The notes: generated by a model from the sequence alone, not told the origin. Positions 1 through 5,741 are shown, counted from the first letter of the stretch. The stretch is DNA of 6,051 nucleotides from DASPXY01 sp038227745 (GCA_038227745.1 JBBRPS010000650.1:1-6051), one strand, 5' to 3'. A program made the numbers and translations.

Positions 1-18
1 CTGCACGTGTCGGACGAT

Positions 19-420
19 TTACCCGGCCGTCTGCAGGACCGTCTCGTGGACTTCGCCGGCCAGGGTGGGCAGCGCGGCGCCGCGGCAGACGATGGCGGCG
101 GCGCCCACAGTGTCCGCGTAGTCTTCCTTCTGGGGCGTGACCAGGTCGGTCAGGAGCACGACCTTGAAGTCGGCGGTGTCCAGGGTGAGCTTGGCGCAGG
201 TCAGCCAGCCGCTCTCGCCGCGCAGATCGACGTCGAGCAGCACGGCCTGTGGGCGCAGGGCATGCGCCAGGCGGCGGGCCTCAGGACCGGACGCGGCCTG
301 ATGGACCTCCCAGCCGAGGCGGCGGAAGTGCCGCGCGGTCAGGGCGGCGCGGGCGGTGTCACTGAACGCCAGGACCAGACGCGGGCGGAAAGTCAGCGGT
401 TTTTGTGTGCGAGCGATCAT
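19..420 (-). CDS. Stand-alone degenerate response-regulator receiver (CheY-like) protein
   Basis: The 133-residue product has the size and alternating helix/strand pattern of a single receiver domain with no output domain. The core LLDVDLRGESG (residues 61-71) matches the phospho-acceptor loop, with D63 as the probable phosphorylated aspartate; VVLLTDL (87-93) supplies the conserved Thr at T91. Two hallmarks are altered. The acidic pair normally at the end of strand 1 is reduced to one Asp (LAFSDT, D21). The usual lysine of strand 5 is absent, since the corresponding stretch reads AAAIVCRG (108-114). It may therefore be a pseudo-receiver that binds partners without normal phosphoswitching, or a diverged regulator. 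The start is ATG at 420, preceded by a tandem GAGGA-GAGGA purine tract five bases upstream; the stop is TAA at 21-19. No histidine kinase or output gene is in the window. The family call is fairly sure; the partner is unknown. Confidence 0.8.
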   Translation of the reverse strand: MIARTQKPLTFRPRLVLAFSDTARAALTARHFRRLGWEVHQAASGPEARRLAHALRPQAVLLDVDLRGESGWLTCAKLTLDTADFKVVLLTDLVTPQKEDYADTVGAAAIVCRGAALPTLAGEVHETVLQTAG

Positions 421-425
421 CGGAA

Positions 426-435
426 TCCTCTCCTC
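426..435 (-). promoter_or_regulatory. Tandem Shine-Dalgarno for the receiver gene
   Basis: Read on the minus strand this is GAGGAGAGGA, two GAGGA units in tandem, five bases before the ATG at 420. It supports that start codon. Confidence 0.7.
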
Positions 436-681
436 GTACTCCTTCCGGAGCCCTCGGGGCCAGCGGGGGCGGCGGCGCTCAAGCTTACGCCATGCCCCTC
501 TATCGGGTGGTTCGTTTGTCGCGAAAATTCTTGAAGCTTTTTTGAAGCGGGGATGAATCTTGCCCTCAATCTTGTAAGCAAACTGTCGCGGACGGCGCCG
601 GGGCAGGGGGGTGCCGGCCCAACTTTCTCCTGGCTGGCGCCCCCGCGACGGGCTATTTCCCCCATCTGCCGACCGGGGGCG

Positions 682-708
682 GATTGAAACGATTGAAACG
701 ATTGAAAC
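682..708 (+). repeat. Tandem repeat, 3 x GATTGAAAC
   Basis: Three perfect, abutting copies of the 9-mer GATTGAAAC occupy 682-690, 691-699 and 700-708, ending 40 bases before the cupin start codon. The 9-mer resembles the 3' end of many CRISPR repeats, but there are no spacers, so this is not an array. It could be an operator cluster or a slippage-prone microsatellite in the leader. Confidence 0.9.
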
Positions 709-734
709 GACTGCCCTTCACCGTTGCCGCACCC

Positions 735-740
735 GAGGAG
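735..740 (+). promoter_or_regulatory. Shine-Dalgarno that sets the cupin-gene start
   Basis: GAGGAG lies eight bases before the ATG at 749. The same reading frame is open further upstream to an ATG at 611, but that one has no comparable purine tract, and the 46 extra residues would be translated from the repeat-containing leader. This site decides for 749. Confidence 0.7.
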
Positions 741-748
741 TCCCCCGC

Positions 749-2029
749 ATGGGAAAAAAAACAGCCCCTGCCAAGAAGACACCCCATTCTACGGAAGTTG
801 ACAAGGCGAACCCCGCCGTGCTCAAGCAGGTGCTGTCCGCCAGCGGCGGCGTCCTACGCCTGGCCCCGACCTGGGTGCCGCGCTCCTTCCTCATGCCCGG
901 CCGCCGTCTCAAGCTGGCCAACCAGGATCTCTACGCCTACGGCGCCAACCGCGGCGGCATCGACGAGCGCTGGTTCGCCTCGACCACGGAAGCGGCGAAC
1001 GAGGGGCGCGTCTGGGACGAGGGCCTCAGCCACGTCGTCCACGACGGCAAAAAGGTGTTCACCTTGCGGGAGGCCATCGCCCAGGCGGGACTGGAACTCA
1101 TCGGCCCGCCTCTCTGGGAGCGCTACCGGCGCTGGCCCGTCTACAGCAAGTTCTTCGACAACCTGGGCCCCATCCCGCACCACATGCACCAGAACAACGC
1201 CCAGGCCGCCCTGGTAGGTCAGCAGGGTAAGCCCGAGTCGTACTTTTTTCCACCCCAACTCAACCCGACCGGCAATAACTTTCCGTACACCTTCTTCGGT
1301 CTCGAACCGGGGACGACCAAGTCCGACATCCGCCGCTGTCTGGAGCGCTGGAACGAGGGCGACAACGGCATCCTCGACTACAGCAAGGCGTACCGCCTCA
1401 AGCCGGGCACGGGCTGGCTGGTGCCGCCGTGTGTGCTGCACGCCCCCGGTTCGCTGGTCACCTACGAGCCGCAGTGGGGCTCCGACGTCTTCGGCATGTA
1501 CCAGTCGATGGTCGAGGGCCGGGTAGTGCCGTGGGAGCTGCTCGTCAAGGACGTGCCGAAGGAGCGGCACCGCGACCTGGACTACCTCATCGAACAGCTC
1601 GACTGGGAGCAGAACGTCGATCCGAATTTCAAGGACCACCATTACCTGGAGCCGGTCACGACGGGCGGCGGTTCGGAGGAGGGCTACGTCGATCGCTGGA
1701 TCGTTTACGGCAAGTTCGGTGCCGAGGAGCTGTTCACGGCGAAGGAGCTAACGGTCAACCCGGGCGCGCGGGTGACGATCAAGGACAACGGGGCGTATGG
1801 GTTGATCGCGGTGCAGGGGAGCGGCTGGGTCGGCAAGCAGCGGCTGCACACGCCGGCGATGATCCGCTTCGGCCAATTGACGGAGGACGAGGTGTTCGTC
1901 GGCTACGAGGCGGCGCGGGCGGGCGTGGTCTTCGACAACAACGGCACCGAACCGCTGGTGACGCTGCGCTACTTCGGCCCCGATACCAACCCGCAGGCCC
2001 CCGCCGTTGGGGACTACAAGAAGAAGTAG
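749..2029 (+). CDS. Phosphomannose-isomerase-like cupin protein
   Basis: A 426-residue protein resembling class I mannose-6-phosphate isomerases and related cupins. The first cupin has an H-x-H metal pair (PHHMHQ, H145 and H147) followed by KPESYFF (161-167), which matches the KPE motif whose Glu (E163) completes the metal site in phosphomannose isomerases. GWLVPPCVLHAPG (222-234) corresponds to the family's PAG-x-x-HA motif and gives the last ligand, H231. A second beta-rich cupin-like half (about 315-410, with VNPGARVTI and VQGSGWVG) lacks an obvious metal site, as in the second barrel of the isomerases. The first ~25 residues are basic and low-complexity (MGKKTAPAKK), with no signal peptide, so it should be cytoplasmic. 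The known reaction of the family is interconversion of mannose-6-phosphate and fructose-6-phosphate, but the substrate here is inferred only; a non-enzymatic or different sugar role is possible. The next gene encodes a sugar isomerase-like TIM barrel, supporting a carbohydrate role. Confidence 0.75.
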   Translation: MGKKTAPAKKTPHSTEVDKANPAVLKQVLSASGGVLRLAPTWVPRSFLMPGRRLKLANQDLYAYGANRGGIDERWFASTTEAANEGRVWDEGLSHVVHDGKKVFTLREAIAQAGLELIGPPLWERYRRWPVYSKFFDNLGPIPHHMHQNNAQAALVGQQGKPESYFFPPQLNPTGNNFPYTFFGLEPGTTKSDIRRCLERWNEGDNGILDYSKAYRLKPGTGWLVPPCVLHAPGSLVTYEPQWGSDVFGMYQSMVEGRVVPWELLVKDVPKERHRDLDYLIEQLDWEQNVDPNFKDHHYLEPVTTGGGSEEGYVDRWIVYGKFGAEELFTAKELTVNPGARVTIKDNGAYGLIAVQGSGWVGKQRLHTPAMIRFGQLTEDEVFVGYEAARAGVVFDNNGTEPLVTLRYFGPDTNPQAPAVGDYKKK

Positions 2030-2030
2030 G

Positions 2031-2095
2031 CCGGGACACAAGCCCGAAGCGCAAGCGAGGCACTTCCTCGCTTGCGCTTCGGGCTTGTGTCCCGG
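2031..2095. repeat. Perfect 30-bp-arm inverted repeat with 5-base loop
   Basis: The left arm (2031-2060) is the exact reverse complement of the right arm (2066-2095), with the loop CACTT between them. It starts two bases after the cupin stop codon and ends 31 bases before the next ATG. Translated, it reads SPKRKRG or KPEAQAR, strings I recall from many overlapping annotated proteins in Gemmataceae genomes, so it is probably a member of a dispersed palindromic family. As RNA it would form a very stable hairpin. There is no T-tract after it, so a classical intrinsic terminator is not shown, but attenuation or mRNA-end protection between the two genes is plausible. Confidence 0.93.
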
Positions 2096-2126
2096 TCCGG
2101 GATTCCTCACCACAGGGGACAACACC

Positions 2127-3053
2127 ATGAAAAAGAAACTCTCCATCGGCAGCTGGGCGTACATCTTCAATCAGGAACAGCCGACGACCGATTTCCACGT
2201 CGTGCTGCACAAACTTCAAGATCTGGGCTATGAAGGCGTCGAGCTGGGCAGCTTCGGGTTGCACCCGACGCCGTTCTCGCACCCGACGAAGGCCGACCGC
2301 CAGCGCCTGAAGAAGGAGGTCGCCGACCACGGCCTGGAGTTCTCCGGCATCGCGGTGGACCTGTGGAGCTTCAAGAAGCCGGGGCCGTCGATCCTCGACG
2401 AGAACCCGGTGCCGTACATGGCGGCGTTCCTCGGCTTCACCGTCTTCGGCAGCGACCTGGGCATCAAGACGATCCGCGTCGATTCCGTCGAGTCCCCTAA
2501 CTTCTTCGAGACGTCGAAGATGGACCCGAAGGTCGGCATGGAGCGGATCGTCACGGTCTGGGACAAGTGCAGCAAGATCGCGGCCGATTACGGCATGAAC
2601 ATCTGCTGGGAGTTCGAGCCGGGCTTTTTGTTCAACAAGCCGTCGGAGATCGTGCAGCTCGTCGAGGCGGTGCGGGCGCGCGGCAACCCGAACTTCGGCG
2701 TGCTGTACGACACCTGTCACGCGCACATGTGCGCCGTGGTCGCTGCCAACCAGGCCGGCCAGAAGGAGACGCTCCCGGGCGGCGAGCTGGAGTTGCTCAA
2801 CAAGCTCAAGGGGAAGATAACGCACGTCCACCTAATCGACTCGGACGGTTCGCTGAACGAGCATCAGACGAGCACGCACAACCCGTTCGGCACCGGCAAA
2901 TTGAACTTCGATGAACTGGTCCCGGCGCTGAACCAGTCGGGGGTGCCGCACGACTGGTGGTGCGTCGATCTGTGCTTCTGGCCGAATGCGTGGGACGTGA
3001 CGGCGCAGAGCAAGCGCTTTCTGGACAAGCTGCGGCAGAAGTACGCGGCGTGA
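2127..3053 (+). CDS. Sugar phosphate isomerase/epimerase-like TIM-barrel protein (AP_endonuc_2 family)
   Basis: A 308-residue protein of the xylose-isomerase-like TIM-barrel superfamily, which covers sugar isomerases, epimerases, inosose dehydratases and endonuclease IV. Typical landmarks appear in order: strand 1 KLSIGSWAY (4-12); GYEGVELGSFG (34-44); SGIAVDLWSF (73-82); IKTIRVDS (113-120); ICWEFEPG (159-166), carrying the metal-site Glu E162 or E164; FGVLYDTCHAH (190-200), with D195 and H198; ITHVHLIDSDG (231-241), with H233/H235; and FGTGKLNFDEL (254-264), the usual G-x-G-x-hydrophobic-[ND]-F turn. The expected final Glu is replaced by Asp in WWCVDLCF (D281). No signal peptide is seen. ATG at 2127 is chosen because CAGGGGAC lies just upstream and the alternative upstream in-frame start would translate the hairpin repeat. 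It follows the cupin gene by 97 bp, and the two may form a carbohydrate-processing unit. The exact substrate cannot be read from sequence. Confidence 0.85.
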   Translation: MKKKLSIGSWAYIFNQEQPTTDFHVVLHKLQDLGYEGVELGSFGLHPTPFSHPTKADRQRLKKEVADHGLEFSGIAVDLWSFKKPGPSILDENPVPYMAAFLGFTVFGSDLGIKTIRVDSVESPNFFETSKMDPKVGMERIVTVWDKCSKIAADYGMNICWEFEPGFLFNKPSEIVQLVEAVRARGNPNFGVLYDTCHAHMCAVVAANQAGQKETLPGGELELLNKLKGKITHVHLIDSDGSLNEHQTSTHNPFGTGKLNFDELVPALNQSGVPHDWWCVDLCFWPNAWDVTAQSKRFLDKLRQKYAA

Positions 3054-3066
3054 TGGATCGGACTCC

Positions 3067-3094
3067 AAGCCCACCCATTGCAATGGGTGGGCTT
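3067..3094. repeat. Perfect 28-bp palindrome in the Uma2 gene leader
   Basis: The left half (3067-3080) is the exact reverse complement of 3081-3094, centred on TTGCAA. It lies 13 bases after the upstream stop codon and 9 bases before the AAGGAG of the next gene. The RNA would fold into a stem of about 12 pairs with a four-base loop. It is not followed by a T-tract. It may be a dispersed palindromic element, a processing signal or a weak terminator; the sequence alone does not decide. Confidence 0.9.
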
Positions 3095-3114
3095 CCTCCC
3101 CGGAAGGAGACGCG

Positions 3115-3783
3115 ATGGCTTCACCGGCGACAGAACCGAGGCTCGAAACCTTTGCCGACCTGCTGCACCAGATCGGCAACGTGCCGCTGGAGCGTATCCG
3201 GCTGCACCCCGCCCCCGGGACGGCTACCGAGCAGGACGTGACCGCCGCCCTGGAAGGGGTGGAGAAGCACATTTGTGAACTTGTCGATGGTGTCCTGGTG
3301 GAGAAACCCGTGGCCAGCACAGAAGCTATGCTCGCCGGGGTGATCGTCCAGCTCCTGTGGAACTATGTCGAGGAGGACGACCTTGGGGTTGTCATTCCCG
3401 GAGACGGCCCCCTGCGGTTACGGATCGGCCTGGTGCGCATCCCCGACGTCTCGTTCATCTCCTGGGACCGCCTGCCTGGGGGCGAATTCCCCGATGATCC
3501 CATCGCCGCGGTGGCCCCGGATCTCGCCGTCGAGGTACTCAGCGAGGGGAACACGAAAGCGGAGATGGAGCGTAAACTCCGAGACTACTTCGACGCCGGC
3601 GTTCGGCTTGTCTGGCTCATCCAGCCGAAGACCCAGACTGCCGTGGCCTACACGTCAACCACGAAGACGCGGCGCGTTGGCAAGGAGGGATCGCTCGATG
3701 GCGGAGAGGTTCTTCCTGGCTTCCGCCTGCCGCTGAAGGAAGTGTTCGCCCGCGCGCACCGCCAGCGGCAAAAGGCGCGTTAA
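3115..3783 (+). CDS. Uma2 family (DUF820) endonuclease-like protein
   Basis: The 222-residue product fits the Uma2 family, whose members have a PD-(D/E)xK restriction-endonuclease-like fold and are abundant in cyanobacteria and planctomycetes. Visible family features are CELVDGVLVEKP (54-65, with E55 and D58); RIPDVSFIS (108-116, with the catalytic-type Asp D111 in the PD position); PDLAVEVLSEGNT (135-147, with E140); the KAEMERKLRDYFDAGVRLVWLIQP segment (148-171), in which the conserved K154 and aromatic Y158 lie; and the C-terminal GGEVLPGFRLPLKEVF (197-211), typical of the family end. The protein is about the usual family length plus an N-terminal extension of some 45 residues and a basic tail (RAHRQRQKAR). 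The start is ATG at 3115 with AAGGAG five bases upstream. The biological role of Uma2 proteins is unsettled; some act as transposon-linked or dispersed nucleases. It is 21 bp from the next gene. Confidence 0.9.
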   Translation: MASPATEPRLETFADLLHQIGNVPLERIRLHPAPGTATEQDVTAALEGVEKHICELVDGVLVEKPVASTEAMLAGVIVQLLWNYVEEDDLGVVIPGDGPLRLRIGLVRIPDVSFISWDRLPGGEFPDDPIAAVAPDLAVEVLSEGNTKAEMERKLRDYFDAGVRLVWLIQPKTQTAVAYTSTTKTRRVGKEGSLDGGEVLPGFRLPLKEVFARAHRQRQKAR

Positions 3784-3804
3784 TCGGCCGAAAGGAGAGC
3801 CGCC

Positions 3805-4704
3805 ATGACTTCTGTGCTGATCCTGACCGCTGCCCTGTTGTACGGTCCCCCTGCGGCCGACACCCTCGAAGCTCGCCTCGCCCCGCTGGCGAAAGCCCAC
3901 AAGGGCAAGGTCGCCATCGCCGTCAAGCACCTCGTCAGCGGCGAGAGCTACAGCCTCCTCGGCGACGAGCCGATGGCGACCGCAAGCCTCATCAAGTTCC
4001 CCATCCTCCTCGAACTCTATTTGCAGGTCAGCGAGGGCAAGCTCAAGCTGGACGACCGGGTGACGCTGCACGACAAGGACAAGGTGCCCGGCTCCGGCAT
4101 CCTCAAGTACCACTTCAGCGAAGGCGCGACGTTCTCCGTGCGCGACGCGGCGCGCCTGATGATCGCCTTCTCGGACAACACCGCCACGAACCTCGTCCTC
4201 GACCGCATCGGCATCGACTCCACGAACAAGCGCATGGCCGCCTGGGGCTTCCCCGAGACGCGCATCAACGCCAAGGTCTTCCTCGGCAGCAAGACGTCGG
4301 TCAACCGGGAGCGCTCGAAGAAGTACGGCCTCGGCTCGACGACCGCGAACGAGACGGTCCGCCTGCTGGAGAAGGTCCACCGCGGCGAGGTCGTCAGCCC
4401 GGCGGCGTGCAAGGAGATGATCGAGCACCTCAAGAACTGCCAGGACAAGGATTGCTTCCCGCGTTTCCTGCCGGCCGGCACGGCGGTGGCACACAAGACG
4501 GGCGCGGTCACCGGGGTGCGCACCGACGCGGGCATCCTGTACCTCAAGAGCGGGCCGGTGGCGGTGTGCGTGCTGACATCGGGCAACGTGGACAAGAGGT
4601 GGGCGCCGGATAACGCCGGCAATGTGCTGCTCGCCCGCGTCGCGCAGGAAGTCTATCGCCATTTCGCCGCCGCGGCCAAGGCGCCTGGCGGCGGCAAGAA
4701 GTAG
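3805..4704 (+). CDS. Exported class A beta-lactamase-like serine hydrolase
   Basis: A 299-residue protein with the three active-site motifs of class A beta-lactamases and related serine hydrolases: S-x-x-K as ASLIK (nucleophile S61, K64), SDN at 123-125, and KTG at 231-233. A hydrophobic N-terminus (VLILTAALLYG, 4-14) followed by PPAAD suggests export with cleavage near residue 18, although the usual positive charges before it are missing. The start is firm: AAAGGAG lies seven bases before the ATG, and an in-frame TAA, the stop of the preceding gene, precludes any longer version. The omega-loop region (about 160-182, NRERSKKYGLGSTTA) aligns with the stretch before TTP of true class A enzymes but has no clear E-x-x-L-N, so the deacylating Glu may be absent. 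It may act on peptidoglycan or another ester/amide rather than degrade antibiotics. Two cysteines flank the NCQDKDC loop (212 and 217). The tail is Gly/Lys-rich. Resistance is not shown. Confidence 0.85.
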   Translation: MTSVLILTAALLYGPPAADTLEARLAPLAKAHKGKVAIAVKHLVSGESYSLLGDEPMATASLIKFPILLELYLQVSEGKLKLDDRVTLHDKDKVPGSGILKYHFSEGATFSVRDAARLMIAFSDNTATNLVLDRIGIDSTNKRMAAWGFPETRINAKVFLGSKTSVNRERSKKYGLGSTTANETVRLLEKVHRGEVVSPAACKEMIEHLKNCQDKDCFPRFLPAGTAVAHKTGAVTGVRTDAGILYLKSGPVAVCVLTSGNVDKRWAPDNAGNVLLARVAQEVYRHFAAAAKAPGGGKK

Positions 4705-5025
4705 GGACGGTCGGCAACGATGTGGGTGCCCCGCGCCGCGGCACGGCTGTCCGACACCAGCCTGTACGCCGCCGAGGCCTGCCGTTAAGGCATCTGCTGA
4801 CAAGAACTTGCGCTTCAAGACTCTCGGCCTCAAGGAGGTGTATCTTTTGTTGCGCTCCGAGCCAGCGCCGACATTTCAGCGGCGAACAGGTAACCGATTG
4901 GACAGTCGTGACTTGCGACCACCGGGCAGAAATGATCCCGCAACGGTGGCGGGGAATCGGGGCAGCGACCGGGGATTGCCCAGATTCCGTTTGACAGCGA
5001 GGCTCGCGGCGGGTGCAATACAGCC
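4705..5025. other. Intergenic region, no convincing gene
   Basis: These 321 bases follow the serine hydrolase gene and precede the recognisable integrase remnant. Open frames cross the region, but their products match no family I know. A canonical AAGGAGGT at 4832-4839 is followed seven bases later by TTG codons rather than ATG; the frame that opens there gives an arginine-rich product overlapping the integrase frame, so I do not call it a gene. The N-terminal domain expected for the downstream integrase is not recognisable here in any frame. No intrinsic terminator with a T-tract is seen after the hydrolase gene. Confidence 0.6.
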
Positions 5026-5547
5026 ATGGAGGAGGGCCAGCGGGAGATGCTGGTGCGGCACGGCAAGGGTGGGGACGACCGGCGGACGATGTTGCCGGAG
5101 GCGATCCGAGAGGGCTTGCAGGCACACCTGGAGAAGATAAGGCGGCTGCACGAGCGCGACCGGCGGGCGGGGCGGGGGGAGGTGCGACTCCCGGAGGCGC
5201 TGGACCGGAAGTTGCCGAAGGCGAGCAAGGAGTGGAGGTGGCAGGGGGCGTTTCCCTCAGCGCGGCTGTCGAAGGACCCGCGGAGCGACTGGCAGGGGCG
5301 GCACCCCCTGCACCTGGGGCCGGTGATCCGGGCGATGACCCAGGCCTGCCGTGCGGCGGGGCTGGCAATCGGGCGACGGTTCATTCGCTACGGCACTCGT
5401 TCGCGACGCATCTGCTGGAGGACGGGCAGGACATCCGGACGATCCAGGAACTGCTGGGGCGACAAGAGTGTGGAGACGACAATGATCTACACCCACGTGC
5501 TGAATCGCGGTGGGCGCGGGGTGACCAACCCCCTGGACCGAGGGTGA
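5026..5547 (+). pseudogene. intI: Integron-integrase-type tyrosine recombinase, 5'-truncated and frameshifted
   Basis: The C-terminal catalytic region of a tyrosine recombinase closest to integron integrases. In frame from 5026 it reads EMLVRHGKGGDDR (the GKG lysine), then the IntI-specific stretch LPEALDRKLPKASKEWRWQ, FPSARLSKDPRS and an RHP in place of RHH. The frame then shifts: from about 5367 the next frame reads HSLRHSFATHLLEDGQDI and RTIQELLG, carrying the H-x-x-R box. At 5460-5463 CGAC stands where CAC is expected; removing G5461 gives LLGHKSVETTMIYTH, with the nucleophilic Tyr, and the sequence ends GGRGVTNPLDRG like intact IntI. So one base is missing near 5362-5370 and one is extra at 5461. 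The N-terminal SAM-like domain and the first catalytic Arg box are absent upstream. In another frame RRVQ (5007-5018) faintly recalls the LRVQD that normally precedes this point. The product cannot be active as read. Family-level identity is strong; chance of sequencing error in the indels remains. Confidence 0.88.
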
Positions 5548-5558
5548 GGGAGTGCGGG

Positions 5559-5592
5559 CGGTGTTATTTGACCTGGAAGTACGATAACACCG
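5559..5592. repeat. 9-bp inverted repeat after the integrase remnant
   Basis: CGGTGTTAT (5559-5567) is the exact reverse complement of ATAACACCG (5584-5592), with 16 bases between. It begins 12 bases after the remnant's stop codon. It could form a stem-loop acting as a transcription end, or be part of the repeat cluster that follows; no T-tract follows. Confidence 0.65.
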
Positions 5593-5705
5593 GCAGCGAG
5601 CCAAGGGACGAGGCTGCAAGGGATTGGTGGTGGCGAGGTTCTGGTGGAGCGGCGGGATGGGTGGCGGTGTTGGTTGACGGGGCGTTATGGTGTTGGTTGA
5701 CCTGT
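5561..5705 (+). repeat. Three related direct repeats, GTGTTGGTTGAC type
   Basis: Copies start at 5561 (GTGTTATTTGACCTGG), 5667 (GTGTTGGTTGACGGGG) and 5690 (GTGTTGGTTGACCTGT). The second and third share a perfect 13-mer beginning one base earlier (5666-5678 and 5689-5701), 23 bp apart. The first and third share 13 of their first 15 positions. They lie in the 194-base gap between the integrase remnant and the minus-strand gene. Confidence 0.7.
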
Positions 5706-5713
5706 AGGTCAAC
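5696..5713. repeat. Short palindrome GTTGACCT-GT-AGGTCAAC
   Basis: Two perfect 8-bp arms (5696-5703 and 5706-5713) with a two-base centre. The left arm coincides with the third direct repeat, so its core is also present in inverted orientation. It could be an operator or a recombinase-binding site; no function is shown. It lies 28 bases beyond the 3' end of the minus-strand gene. Confidence 0.75.
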
Positions 5714-5741
5714 GAATCCAAGTTCGGCCTCCAACTTCCGC

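Larger units (their letters stand above)
421..748. other. Divergent intergenic region, no gene seen
   Basis: This 328-base stretch separates the minus-strand receiver gene from the plus-strand cupin gene and must hold the promoters of both. Open frames cross it on both strands, but their products are low-complexity and arginine/proline-rich, as expected from GC-rich non-coding DNA. A local AT-rich patch at about 511-585 stands out and contains two TTGAAGC heptamers (531-537 and 542-548) spaced 11 bp apart. TTGAAG at 542-547 could serve as a -35, but no good -10 lies at the right distance, so I call no promoter. A triple 9-mer repeat lies at 682-708. Confidence 0.6.

Noticed and set aside
682..708. 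A CRISPR array suggested by GATTGAAAC
   Set aside because: The copies abut with no spacers and no longer repeat unit or cas gene is present.
611..748. An upstream ATG (611) for the cupin protein
   Set aside because: It has no good ribosome binding site and would translate the tandem repeat as IETIETIET; ATG 749 has GAGGAG at eight bases.
854..1642. A long minus-strand open frame inside the cupin gene
   Set aside because: Its product is Val/Arg/Asp-rich with no family features, a typical shadow of a GC-rich gene. The long minus-strand frames at 1779-2831 and 3655-4833 are rejected for the same reason.
2007..2126. An upstream start (2007) for the TIM-barrel protein
   Set aside because: It would overlap the cupin gene and translate the hairpin repeat; ATG 2127 begins exactly at the family's first strand.
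4726..4744. A terminator hairpin (GTGCC ... GGCAC) after the hydrolase gene
   Set aside because: Only five continuous pairs form, with mismatches inside and no T-tract.
4832..5140. A gene starting at TTG 4847 after a perfect AAGGAGGT
   Set aside because: The product is arginine/tryptophan-rich in its second half because it reads the integrase remnant out of frame; no homology is recognised.
5584..5690. An attC site between ATAACACCGG and GGGGCGTTATGG
   Set aside because: The ends show an AAC/GTT pairing, but neither fits the RYYYAAC/GTTRRRY core, and the interior does not pair convincingly.
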